DNA of 64,000 bases from VXNE01 sp965208745. Lineage in GTDB: Bacteria > Pseudomonadota > Gammaproteobacteria > Pseudomonadales > Azotimanducaceae. Where the stretch lies: positions 868,001 through 932,000 of the forward strand of contig CBDBPN010000003.1 in assembly GCA_965208745.1 (NCBI GenBank), given 5' to 3'. The notes beneath the pieces are model-generated. The model made no database searches, was not told the origin of the DNA, and saw nothing but the letters and a program-made list of their open reading frames with translations. Below are positions 25,869 through 34,313 of this stretch, piece after piece; position 1 is the first letter of the stretch, and the number at the start of each line of letters is the position of its first letter. A program made the translations under genes and the position numbers.

Positions 25869-26734
25869 ACCTTCTTCCTCTGCAGCGTCGCGAAGATGCC
25901 CTCCGGCCGGATGATCAGCATCACGAGCAGGATCACGTATGCGCTGAGGTCGCCGGATCCCGGCGGCAGGTACCGTCCGGCGAACTGTTCGACCACGCCC
26001 ACGAGCAGCCCGCCCACGATGGCGCCCGGAAGGCTGCCGAACCCTCCCACGATGGCGGCGGCGAACGCCTTGATCGCGATGAACCCCATGAGCGGGTCGA
26101 TGAGAGACACCGGCGCCACGAGCACGCCGGCGATCGTCGCGATAACCGCGGACAGCGCCCACACCAGGGCGAAGATGCGTTTCACCGGGATGCCGGCGTA
26201 GAAGGCAGCAAGCTGGTTCTGCGACGCGGCCTGCATGGCGATGCCGACCCGCGCGAAGCGGAAGAAGCAGTACAGGGCGCCGCACAGCGCCGCCGTGCCG
26301 ACGATGATCGCGAGGTTCTCCGTGCCGAGCATGAGATCGCCGAAGCGCAGCACGTCCCCGGCGAACGGCACGTCGAGGTCCTTCGGCTGGCTGCCCCAGG
26401 CCGCCCCGGCCACGCCGCGCAGCACGAAACCGAGGCCGATGGTCAGCATCAGCACCGCGAAGGGCGGCTCGCCGATCATCGGCCGCAACAGCACGCGCTC
26501 GAGCAGCATGCCGACGGCCGCCATGACCAGCACGGTCGCGAGGAACCCCGGCACGAAGCCCCACTCCAGCACGTTGATGAACGTGAAGGCGATGTAGGCG
26601 CCGAGCATCATCACCTCGCCCTGGGCGAAGTTGACCATCTCGGTCGCCTTGTAGATGAGGACGAGGCCGAGGGCGATCAGCCCGTAGACGCAGCCCTGGG
26701 ACAGGCCGCTGACGAGGAGTTGCAGGACTTCCAC
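25865..26734 (-). CDS. livH: LivH-type ABC transporter permease
   Basis: A 289-residue permease. It begins VLQLLVSGLSQGCVYGLIAL, then ATEMVNFAQGEVMMLGAYIA, both diagnostic for LivH, and has the conserved FAAAIVGGFGSLPGAIVGGL. It is the first gene of the minus-strand operon livHMGF-acyl-CoA synthetase, 41 bp from the preceding nuclease-like gene, so it may also be read from that gene's promoter. Inner membrane. Confidence 0.92.
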   Translation of the reverse strand: MEVLQLLVSGLSQGCVYGLIALGLVLIYKATEMVNFAQGEVMMLGAYIAFTFINVLEWGFVPGFLATVLVMAAVGMLLERVLLRPMIGEPPFAVLMLTIGLGFVLRGVAGAAWGSQPKDLDVPFAGDVLRFGDLMLGTENLAIIVGTAALCGALYCFFRFARVGIAMQAASQNQLAAFYAGIPVKRIFALVWALSAVIATIAGVLVAPVSLIDPLMGFIAIKAFAAAIVGGFGSLPGAIVGGLLVGVVEQFAGRYLPPGSGDLSAYVILLVMLIIRPEGIFATLQRKKV

Positions 26735-26775
26735 GGTGGCCCTATCGGCGGAGCAACAGTGCGTTGAGATCCGGC

Positions 26776-27990
26776 TCAGTCGACCGCCGCGTCACTCGAT
26801 GCCCCCTCCAACGCCGCCGACAGCACGGCAATATCTTTCGCGACCTCGTCGGCGAACTCCTTGACGTGATCCTCGGAGGCGAGAAGCGCAAGGGCGTCCC
26901 TGCTTGGGTCCTTCAGGTAGATGCCCGGGTCCGGGCCACGCCACCAAGGCGCCGAGTTCGTGGGCGTGGAAGCGGGCCCGATTTTGGCCAACAGAGCACG
27001 CAGACGCTCGTGCGTGTCGGGGTATGCGTCCCTCTCGCAGTAGACCCCCCACCACAGCCAGTCGTTCGCGATAACCCCTAGCCAAACCCCGTCCTCGATC
27101 AAGTAGTACAGCGCACACTCCCTCCGCTGCCTCCCTCTGACCGACTCCCTGATTCTCTGAGGCGTGGACAGCCATGCGTAGTCCGTATCGAGTTCACGGT
27201 CGGGGACGCGATCCCCGATGGCCTTGCCGATTGCCTCGAACAGGTCAACCAACAGGTCGGCCTTGGCTTCGTCGAAAGCACTCACGAGGTCGCGCACGAG
27301 CACCATGTTGTCGTTCGACTTGCAGAACTCTTTCAATTCGTTCATGTGGGCACCCTCGTAGTTCGTCCCTGTGAGCCGACGGACGAGGTGGACGTACTGA
27401 GCAATCGACTCGCGAAGCGGCGGGTCGTCGAACGCCCTTCGCTGACACCTCCGCAACCACGGCACCAGATGGTCTCGGTACGAAACGCGCTTCAGTCGAT
27501 GGCCCAGTTCCCCGATGCTGTGCGGCTTGGGTTTGGCGCCGAACAAAGTCAGATAGCAGAGGTGGACCGCGGAATCATCGTACCGCCGGTCCTTCACGAG
27601 CGTTCGGAAGTAGCGCTGCAACTGCTCCGGTTGGTCGTCCGCATAGATCTTGTTCTCGATGACGAGAGCTTCGCGGCCATTTGCCACCAAGAGGTCGATC
27701 CCGTCGGACTCGCGCTCAACCCGCACCGCATCTGTGCCGAAGTCTGGCAGTTCGAGGACGCCCGCCAGGAAGTCGGCGAGGTTCTCGCAGTTGCCCGAAT
27801 CCGGGTCGCGATGGTCGAGCAGGGCGTGTAGGAACTTCGAGTGTAGGTGCTCCTCGTCGCTGGGCTTGCGCAGCACCGCGAAGAGATTGAAAGGCTCGAC
27901 GCCGCCAGTCTGGTAGCGCTCGCGAAGCAGGGCGGCGGAGGAAAGCACCTCCCGATATTGTTCGACGGCGGGGGCTTCGGGGCCTCCCAT
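26776..27990 (-). CDS. PD-(D/E)XK nuclease superfamily protein
   Basis: A 404-residue protein. The catalytic pattern is in the first half: ESDGIDLLVANGREALVIEN followed by KIYADDQPEQLQRY, that is D...(V)IENK, the signature of the PD-(D/E)XK_4 group. An upstream EEHLHSKFLHALLDHRDP is also typical. The C-terminal half binds or senses something unknown. Members are standalone, often defence- or stress-linked. It lies on the same strand just upstream of livH; a functional tie is not suggested. Confidence 0.8.
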   Translation of the reverse strand: MGGPEAPAVEQYREVLSSAALLRERYQTGGVEPFNLFAVLRKPSDEEHLHSKFLHALLDHRDPDSGNCENLADFLAGVLELPDFGTDAVRVERESDGIDLLVANGREALVIENKIYADDQPEQLQRYFRTLVKDRRYDDSAVHLCYLTLFGAKPKPHSIGELGHRLKRVSYRDHLVPWLRRCQRRAFDDPPLRESIAQYVHLVRRLTGTNYEGAHMNELKEFCKSNDNMVLVRDLVSAFDEAKADLLVDLFEAIGKAIGDRVPDRELDTDYAWLSTPQRIRESVRGRQRRECALYYLIEDGVWLGVIANDWLWWGVYCERDAYPDTHERLRALLAKIGPASTPTNSAPWWRGPDPGIYLKDPSRDALALLASEDHVKEFADEVAKDIAVLSAALEGASSDAAVD

Positions 27991-28123
27991 CAGCGGATCC
28001 GTCGCCCAACGCGTCGGATCCGTTCAAGCCGCAGCTCTCCCGAGCGTCCCTGCCAAGCACCAAGGATCCCGATCTGCGTTCCAACGAAGTCGTCGCGCTG
28101 GGCGGCACTGTCTCCTGGAGGCT

Positions 28124-28219
28124 TCATGGGTCGCGTCCCTGATCCAATGGCCGGCTGGTTCCGTGGACGTGGGCGCGGCCGTCCTCGACCTCGTAGATGA
28201 AGCTCTCGAAACCGCTCAT
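28124..28219 (-). pseudogene. Enoyl-CoA hydratase 5' stub
   Basis: A 31-codon relic reading MSGFESFIYEVEDGRA, nearly the same as the first 16 codons of the enoyl-CoA hydratase at 29112-30020 (MSGFDSILYEVEDGRA), then diverging to a stop. Similarity continues upstream of the ATG (28220-28310 resembles 30021-30100, for example CAAGCTCGCG). So a segment with the promoter region and gene start was duplicated. The remainder of 27991-28328 holds no gene that I can support. Confidence 0.7.
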
Positions 28220-28328
28220 GCGCGCCGGTCCCCGTCTCGCGTCTGGCAGGGACCGCGCACCCTACAACGCGTGTGGCGCGGGTGACAAGCTCGCGCGGTC
28301 ATGGTGCGGGCTGCAGCCAGCCACCCCT

Positions 28329-28739
28329 CTATTGACCAACGAGCCTCACGTCGACGAACTGCCTTGGAGCCACGACGGCGATGCCCCGGTATCCCGAAAC
28401 ACGCCGAAGCGCCTTGTCACCGCTGACAACGCATTCCGCCCGAGCCGCCAACGCGCATGCAAGGAACTTGTCGTCGTCGGGGTCGGTACAGACCTGCTCC
28501 GGCAAAGGAGGGCATTGGCTGATCTCCGCGTTCTTGACGATGAGCGCGACGACGGGTTCGAGTTCGATCGAAGGGTAACGAGCCGCCAGGACATCCGCGG
28601 TGGCAGCGTATTCCTCAACGATTTCGGGCGACGTGGACAGTACGACCTCGCCGGATCTCCACGCGGTCAGGATCCGGCCCGGCGGCCCGCCGAACAACAC
28701 TCCCGACATGATTACGTTCGTGTCGAGAACGACCCTCAT
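28329..28739 (-). CDS. PIN-domain toxin (VapC-like, COG1569 type)
   Basis: A 136-residue PIN nuclease. The acidic site is complete: MRVVLDTNVIMSG (first Asp), EIVEEYAATADVL (Glu) and CTDPDDDKFLACALAARAEC (Asp cluster), then VVSGDKALRRV. Predicted to cleave RNA. Its ATG overlaps the antitoxin stop (ATGA). Confidence 0.88.
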   Translation of the reverse strand: MRVVLDTNVIMSGVLFGGPPGRILTAWRSGEVVLSTSPEIVEEYAATADVLAARYPSIELEPVVALIVKNAEISQCPPLPEQVCTDPDDDKFLACALAARAECVVSGDKALRRVSGYRGIAVVAPRQFVDVRLVGQ

Positions 28740-28999
28740 TCCCGAGCGCGGGCGGCGCGGATGGCTTGGGCGATGTCGGCTTTCCGCAGGCCGGCGCGAC
28801 GCGCATGTTTGCGCGCCTCCGTCAACAGCCTGTCGAACTGCGACAAATCCAGTTCGGCAATCGGTTTCAGGACAATGGCGTCATCGCCAGCCACCACGAC
28901 GAACTGCGAACCTGCCTTCAGTCCCAGATGCTGCCTTACGCCTTCCGGGATCACGACCTGACCTTTGGAGGACATCTTCGTTGTAGCGATTCCTGGCAT
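28736..28999 (-). CDS. AbrB/MazE-type antitoxin (VapB-like)
   Basis: An 87-residue protein with a swapped-hairpin AbrB N-terminus (TTKMSSKGQVVIPEGVRQHL, GLKAGSQFVVVAGDDAIVLK) and an acidic/basic helical tail that should bind the PIN toxin. It likely binds its own promoter. First gene of the pair. Confidence 0.88.
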   Translation of the reverse strand: MPGIATTKMSSKGQVVIPEGVRQHLGLKAGSQFVVVAGDDAIVLKPIAELDLSQFDRLLTEARKHARRAGLRKADIAQAIRAARARE

Positions 29000-29111
29000 G
29001 CGGGAACTCTCGGCGCTCTTACGAGTAAGATTCTAGAGTTCCCGGACGCAGATCGCAAACAACGGAGCCTTTGCGCAAGGCGCGCTCGCCCGCGTCGCCG
29101 TCAGGCAGCAG

Positions 29112-30020
29112 CTACCGGTCCAGCAAGCGGCCGTCGGCGTCGCGCAACTCCGGGCCGTGGACGCGGGCGCGGCCATCGCCGAACTTGCCGTCGCGCTCGC
29201 GCAGCGCGCCATGCAGGCCCATCTCCTGCACGCGCTGCCCGAAGCCCAGCGCCGCGGCCGAGTTGTGGCCGCGGACATCGTTCTCCGCCGCCAGCCGCTG
29301 CAGCGTGCGCGCGCCCATGAGTTCGAGCGCCAGGTTGACGATGCGCTTGTTGGCCGACAGGAGGTCCGGGTCGATCATCGCGAGCCGGTCGGCCAACTGC
29401 TCGACTTCCGCCTCGAGGTGCTCCTTCGGCACGGCCTTCAGGACGAGCCCGATGTCCTGCGCTTCGGCCCCGGTGATCATGTCCCCGGTCATCGTCAGCC
29501 GCTTCGCCCACTGCGGGCCGACGTTGTAGACCCACATGTTGTTCGGCAGGGCGCCGAGGTCGCGCGCGGGCGGGAAGCCGATCAGGGTGTCGTCCGCGGC
29601 GATGACCATGTCGCAGAGCAGCGCCACGTCCGTGCCGCCCGCCAGGCAGTACCCGTGGAGCTGCGCGATGGACGGCTTGTGCATGTCGAACAGCGCCATG
29701 CGCAGGCGCTGCGCCCGCTCGAGTTGCCAGGCGTCGTCGTCGACGCTCCGGCTGCCGCGATAGAGTTTCTCCGGCGACTGCACGCGGGAGACCGGCACGT
29801 CCCGGTCCGCGCCCGTCAGGTCGTAGCCCGCCGAGAAGGCGCGGCCCGCCCCGCGCAGGATCACGCAATGCACGCCGGTGTCGTTGTCCGCCTCCCAGAG
29901 CGCCTCGTTCAGTTCGGTCATGAGTTTCAGCGTGAGGGCGTTCAGCTTTTCGGGCCGGTTCAGGGTGATCCGCGCCCGACCGTCCTCGACCTCGTACAGG
30001 ATGCTGTCGAAACCGCTCAT
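29112..30020 (-). CDS. Enoyl-CoA hydratase/isomerase family protein
   Basis: A 302-residue crotonase-fold protein. The start chosen is ATG 30020 (MSGFDSILYEV); the duplicated stub at 28219 begins at the same residue, which supports it. Oxyanion-hole strands are GAGRAFSAGYDLTG (about 58) and QLHGYCLAGGTDVALLCDMV (about 118). The C-terminal 40 residues (RERDGKFGDGRARVHGPELR) are an extra charged tail. Substrate unknown. Confidence 0.87.
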   Translation of the reverse strand: MSGFDSILYEVEDGRARITLNRPEKLNALTLKLMTELNEALWEADNDTGVHCVILRGAGRAFSAGYDLTGADRDVPVSRVQSPEKLYRGSRSVDDDAWQLERAQRLRMALFDMHKPSIAQLHGYCLAGGTDVALLCDMVIAADDTLIGFPPARDLGALPNNMWVYNVGPQWAKRLTMTGDMITGAEAQDIGLVLKAVPKEHLEAEVEQLADRLAMIDPDLLSANKRIVNLALELMGARTLQRLAAENDVRGHNSAAALGFGQRVQEMGLHGALRERDGKFGDGRARVHGPELRDADGRLLDR

Positions 30021-30113
30021 TGAAAGACCTCTCCCGAAGGTGGCGAACGCAACCCTACATGCGTGCCGCCCGGCCAACAAGCTCGCGAGGCGGACCCGGT
30101 GTCGCTTGCTCCT

Positions 30114-30128
30114 TCAGCAAAATGCTGA
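30114..30128. promoter_or_regulatory. Putative Xre antitoxin operator
   Basis: Perfect inverted repeat TCAGCA-AAA-TGCTGA, 32 bp upstream of the antitoxin ATG. Toxin-antitoxin operons of this family are usually repressed by the antitoxin at such palindromes. The site position fits a promoter overlap. Confidence 0.5.
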
Positions 30129-30159
30129 GATAGTCACGGCATTTGCCAAGGAGGTCACC

Positions 30160-30606
30160 ATGGATGAGCACGACCCTTCCCTGGCCAACGCCGCCGCCGA
30201 ACGCCTCGGTGGGTCGGAGACCCTGGGTTGCGAGGTCCGTTCGGACGCCGACCTGGTCAGGGTGATCGAGAACGGGCTGCCGACCGAGTGCCTGAAGGCC
30301 CTCCGCGAGCATGGCGTGTCGGACCAGGAGATCCACGTACTGATCATCAACCCGCGGACGCTCTCGCATCGGCGGCTCAAGGCACAGCGGCTGACGTTGG
30401 AGGAGTCCGACCGGGCGGCGCGCGTCGCCCGGTTGCTCGCACTGACCGAGCACACGTTCGCGAACCGTGAGAAGGCTAGCAAGTGGCTGCACCTGGAGCT
30501 CGAGATCCTCAAGGGCCGGCGTCCAATGGACATGATTCGGACCAACGCCGGCGCCCGGATCATCGAGACTCTGCTGGCACGCATCGCCTGGGGCGTGCCT
30601 CCTTGA
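30160..30606 (+). CDS. Antitoxin, Xre/MbcA/ParS family
   Basis: A 148-residue antitoxin starting at ATG 30160 behind AAGGAGG. The N-terminal helix-turn-helix region (LPTECLKALREHGVSDQEIH, then NPRTLSHRRLKAQRLTLEES) and the C-terminal toxin-binding domain (FANREKASKWLHLELEILKG, ending AGARIIETLLARIAWGV) are both complete, unlike the copy in the integrative element. It should neutralise the RES toxin 65 bp downstream and repress the operon. Confidence 0.87.
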   Translation: MDEHDPSLANAAAERLGGSETLGCEVRSDADLVRVIENGLPTECLKALREHGVSDQEIHVLIINPRTLSHRRLKAQRLTLEESDRAARVARLLALTEHTFANREKASKWLHLELEILKGRRPMDMIRTNAGARIIETLLARIAWGVPP

Positions 30607-30671
30607 GCGATTGCCTTGGGATCGGCCAGGCGGACGGACCTGACTTCACTCCATCCAGACGGCACTGAGCG

Positions 30672-31145
30672 ATGTTTCTCTGGCGGTTGTCAGCGGCCGA
30701 CCACGCCGAACGCTTCGACGGCGGCTACGGCATGTTGTACGACGGTCGCTGGAACACCCGGGGGCGCCCGATCACCTACTGCGCCTCCGGACCGGCCGTC
30801 TGCGTGCTCGAGCGGCTCGTACACATCAAGGATGCCTCTGCCCTGCCGGACGACACCATGGTCGTACAGTACGACGTCCCGGAAGACATCGCGCTGGACA
30901 TCCGCCCTCTCGAGCAGTTGCCCCCGTCGTGGCGAACCGACGCGGACGGGACGCGATCGATTGGCGACGCATGGCTGGACGGCGTGTCCGCCCCGCTGCT
31001 GGTGGTTCCGTCCGCGGTAGTTCCGGTAGCGCGGTCCAACGACCGAAACATCCTCGTGAACCATCGCCATCCGGATGCCGGACGCATCGCGATCACTCGC
31101 ATCGAACCCTTCGAATTCGACCCCCGCTTGTTCGAGTTCGCGTAA
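30672..31145 (+). CDS. RES-domain NAD-depleting toxin
   Basis: A 157-residue RES protein with the expected order of active-site segments: YDGRWNTRGRPITYCASGPA (Arg), VCVLERLVHIKDA (Glu) and APLLVVPSAVVPVARSNDRN (Ser), then ILVNHRHPDAGRI and FEFDPRLFEFA at the end. Known members degrade NAD. It is complete, and pairs with the preceding antitoxin. Confidence 0.88.
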   Translation: MFLWRLSAADHAERFDGGYGMLYDGRWNTRGRPITYCASGPAVCVLERLVHIKDASALPDDTMVVQYDVPEDIALDIRPLEQLPPSWRTDADGTRSIGDAWLDGVSAPLLVVPSAVVPVARSNDRNILVNHRHPDAGRIAITRIEPFEFDPRLFEFA

Positions 31146-31209
31146 CGGCGCCGCGAGGCGTGCCGGGCCCCGCTATCATCCGGCCGACACGTTGGGATGA
31201 GACGCAGCG

Positions 31210-31890
31210 ATGGCCGAGAGGCTGGCCGGCAAGCGAGCCTTGGTGACCCAGGCGAACGATTTCATGGGCCCGGCGACCGTCGAGCTGTTCCGGGAGGAAG
31301 GCGCCGAGGTGCTGGTGGACACGCGCGACCTGCGCGACGCCGGCACGTGCGAGGCGGCGGTCACCGAAGCGGGCCGCGTCGACGTCCTCGTCGCGAACCT
31401 CGCCTCCCCCAACTACGGCGGGACGGCAACGACCGGCCTCGACGACGCCGACTGGCGCACGCCCTTCGACATGATGGTCCACCCGCTGCACCGGCTCACG
31501 CGGGCCGTCCTGCCGCAGATGATCGAGCGGCGCGCCGGCAAGATCGTGGTTTACGGCAGCGCCTCCGCGCTCAGGGGCATGCGCACGCTCGCGGCGTACA
31601 GCGCGGCGCGCGCGGCGCAGGTCGGGTACGTGCAGGCGGTGGGCGTCGAGGTCGCCCCGCACAACGTCCAGGTGAACCTCATCGCCCAGAACTACGTCGA
31701 GAACCCCGACTACTACCCGCCGGAGCTGATCGAGCGGGAGTCGTTCAGACAGTCCCTCAAGCGCCAGGTCCCCGCCGGACGGCTCGCGACGCCACGCGAG
31801 GACGCCCTGCTGGCCGTGTTCCTCGCCAGCGAGGAGAGCAACTTCTTCGTGGGCCAGGCCATTCCGTTCTCGGGGGGCTGGGTGCAATAG
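31210..31890 (+). CDS. Probable halohydrin dehalogenase (SDR-derived)
   Basis: A 226-residue SDR-fold protein. The nucleotide-binding Gly-rich loop of true SDRs is replaced by T13-QAND-F18-M-G20, matching the halohydrin dehalogenase halide-pocket motif T-x4-F/Y-x-G. The catalytic triad fits S-x12-Y-x3-R (S117, Y130, R134), with Arg in place of the SDR Lys. NYVENPDYYPPELI resembles the halide-site loop of HheC. It should convert vicinal halohydrins to epoxides, or open epoxides with small anions, without NAD(P). The epoxide hydrolase at 34314 is a logical partner. Alternative: an SDR-like protein of other function. Confidence 0.78.
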   Translation: MAERLAGKRALVTQANDFMGPATVELFREEGAEVLVDTRDLRDAGTCEAAVTEAGRVDVLVANLASPNYGGTATTGLDDADWRTPFDMMVHPLHRLTRAVLPQMIERRAGKIVVYGSASALRGMRTLAAYSAARAAQVGYVQAVGVEVAPHNVQVNLIAQNYVENPDYYPPELIERESFRQSLKRQVPAGRLATPREDALLAVFLASEESNFFVGQAIPFSGGWVQ

Positions 31891-31912
31891 GCCCGGGCCG
31901 CAAAGCGGGGGG

Positions 31913-32671
31913 TTACTCGCCGGTCGTGGGCACCAACTCGAGCACACGACCGTCGGGATCCTTCCCGATCCACCGCCCGTCACCGCGCGTTACGAATCCC
32001 ACCGGCTCCGGGACACGATCGTCTTCGGCCTCCCGCTGCAGGACCAACGTCGGACCGGCCGAGGCGCCGGCGCGCAGGCGCAGCGCGAAGTGAATGGCCT
32101 CGTGGCGGGCGGGCGGCGTGACCCAGGCGCCCCCGGCGTCCAGAACGACGCGCAGGCCCAGGGTCTCGTAGAAAGCCTGGCTCGTTGCAAGGTCGGCGAC
32201 GTGCAGGCAGTACACGATCCCGCCTGGCGCCCGCGGTCCCGCACGCATCGCCGCTTCGAACGGCGCCCGCTCCCACGGGTGGGTATTGAAGAACAGTTCG
32301 TGGCCGTCGGGGTCGTACACGGTGAAATGCCCGCACTCATTCTCCGGCAAGGGCACGCCCGCCTCGTCCACCGCCAGCGGCTGCTGGTCTGCACGGATGT
32401 TGTAGCCCGTAACGCGCACGCCCGCCGTGTGGAGTTCCGTCATCAGCTTGTGAATGTGCGCGCCGCGGAAGTTGATCACGTCGCCTTCGAGGAAGGTCAT
32501 GAAGGTCAGGACGTCCCGCCCCCTCGCCAGCGAGACCCTCAACCCCGGCGCGTCTTCGCCCGTGCGAACGAACCCGAGCCGCCGGTAGAAGCCCACGGTC
32601 TCGTCGAGGGAATCGGTCCGGAGACAAAGGTTGTAGAAGCCAAGCGGGCGCCGCAACGTGGTGCCGCTCAT
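31913..32671 (-). CDS. Two-module VOC family protein (extradiol dioxygenase/glyoxalase-like)
   Basis: A 252-residue protein with start ATG 32671 (MSGTTLRRPLGFYNLCLRTD). Module 1 spans about residues 10-135, including NFRGAHIHKLMTEL and FTVYDPDGHELFFNTHPWE; module 2 about 150-250 (VYCLHVADLATSQAFYETLG, ending KDPDGRVLELVP). His/Glu ligand positions are kept in both modules. It is convergent with the halohydrin dehalogenase gene (22-bp gap). Substrate unknown. Confidence 0.8.
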   Translation of the reverse strand: MSGTTLRRPLGFYNLCLRTDSLDETVGFYRRLGFVRTGEDAPGLRVSLARGRDVLTFMTFLEGDVINFRGAHIHKLMTELHTAGVRVTGYNIRADQQPLAVDEAGVPLPENECGHFTVYDPDGHELFFNTHPWERAPFEAAMRAGPRAPGGIVYCLHVADLATSQAFYETLGLRVVLDAGGAWVTPPARHEAIHFALRLRAGASAGPTLVLQREAEDDRVPEPVGFVTRGDGRWIGKDPDGRVLELVPTTGE

Positions 32672-32806
32672 CGTGGTCCGGCCATCCGTGGTCCGAGATG
32701 CGTGCCCGTTCCAGCATACCCCCTTCCCGCAGCGTGGCATGACGCCGATGCTGGCAATCCGCGCAATGCGCCCGAATAATCCGGGCGCCTTCGCGCTGGA
32801 GCTTCC

Positions 32807-34313
32807 ATGACCACGATCGCCAACACCCAGTCGGGGCAACTCCGTGGACGCGAGAAGGACGGCGTGCTGCTGTTCGCCGGGATTCCCTATGCGGCCCCGC
32901 CCGTCGATGGACGACGATTCCGCGCCGCGGCGCCCCACGAGGGCTGGTCCGGCATACGGGATGCCCGCAAGTTCGGGCCCGGGGCGCCGCAGGTGGCCAC
33001 GGGCCGCATGAGCGACCCGGTGGCGGTACGGTGGGACGAGGACTGCCTGACCCTCAACGTGCAGACGACCGCGCTCGACGACGCCGGGCGTCCGGTGCTC
33101 TTCTGGATCCACGGAGGCGCGTACCGCATCGGCCAGGGCGCCCTGCCCTGGTACAACGGGGCCCGGGTCTGCGCGAACGGCGACATCGTCACGGTCACCA
33201 TCAACTACCGTCTCGGGGCGCTCGGCTTCACCGACCTCTCCCGCTTCGGCGCCGAGCTCGCGACCTCCGGGGTGAACGGCCTCCTGGACCAGATCACGGC
33301 GCTCGAGTGGGTGCGCGAGAACATCGCGCAGTTCGGGGGCGACCCCGGGAAGGGCCGGCGAGTCCGCCGGCGGCTTCAGCGTGGCGACGCTGCTCGGCTC
33401 GCCCCGCGCGCGAGGCCTGTTCCGCCACGCGGTTGCCCAGAGCGGCGCCGCCCACCACGTGCTGCCGCGGGCCGCGGGCGAGACCGTGGCCGACCGCTTC
33501 CTCGCGGCCCTTGGAGTCGATTCGGTGACAGGCCTCGAGGCCGCGCCGGTCGAGGCCGTTCTCGCCGCCCAGGGCGCGGCCTATGAACTCCTGGACCGGG
33601 GAGCGGGACTGAAGACGGAACTGGGTGTGCCCGTGTCTCCCTTCTACCCGACCGTCGGCAACGAAGTCCTGCCCGAGCCGCCCCTCGACGCGATCCGCGA
33701 CGGGCTGAACGCGGATGTGCACGTGCTGGCGGGCTCCAATCGGGACGAGACGACGATGTGGGGCTACGGGGACGTGGACGACACCCGGCTGGCACGCATC
33801 GCGGCGTCGTTCGGGGCCACCGAGGTACTCCCTACCTATCGCCGCACCCGTCCCGGCGCGTCGGCGCGGGATTTCCTCATCGCGGTCACCACCGATCACA
33901 TGTTCCGCATCCCCGCGATCCGCCTCGCAGAGGTGCGCGCGGCCAGGACATGGCTCTACCAGTTCAATTGGCCTTCCCGTGTCCCGCACCCCGGCGCAAC
34001 GCACGCGCTCGAGATCCCCTTCGCGTTCGACAACCTGCATCAGCCGGGCGTGGATGCCTTCATCGGCCCTGGACCGCGGCCGCAGCATCTCGCCGACGCG
34101 ATGCACTCCGCCTGGACGCGCTTCGTCCGGGACGGGGATCCCGGGTTCCCGCCCTACTCCCTGGAGAAGCGCGAGACGATGGTGTTCGACGACGTCTCCG
34201 CGGTCGTCGAGGACCCGGACGGCGCGGAACGCATGGCATGGACGGGTTGCGGTGAGGCGAGCGACGTTCCAGCGCGCATATACTGCGCCGCTTGTGCGCA
34301 CCGAGGAGCCGCC
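32807..34313 (+). pseudogene. Type B carboxylesterase, frameshifted before the nucleophile elbow
   Basis: The N-terminal part (PYAAPPVDGRRF, EDCLTLNVQT, LFWIHGGAYRIGQG oxyanion hole, WVRENIAQFGGDPG) reads in one frame from ATG 32807. At about 33352 some 11-14 bases seem lost, and GESAGG (33357-33374) with the rest (FSVATLLGSPRARGLFRHAV, AGSNRDETTMWGYG, HALEIPFAF) lies in another frame. It has no stop of its own: the second frame runs straight into the epoxide hydrolase ATG at 34314. Either a pseudogene or, if the indel is an error, an esterase-epoxide hydrolase fusion. Confidence 0.8.

Noticed and set aside
25059..26201. A 380-codon plus-strand ORF opposite livM/livH
   Set aside because: Shadow frame; rich in Arg/His/Gln from antisense reading of membrane-protein codons.
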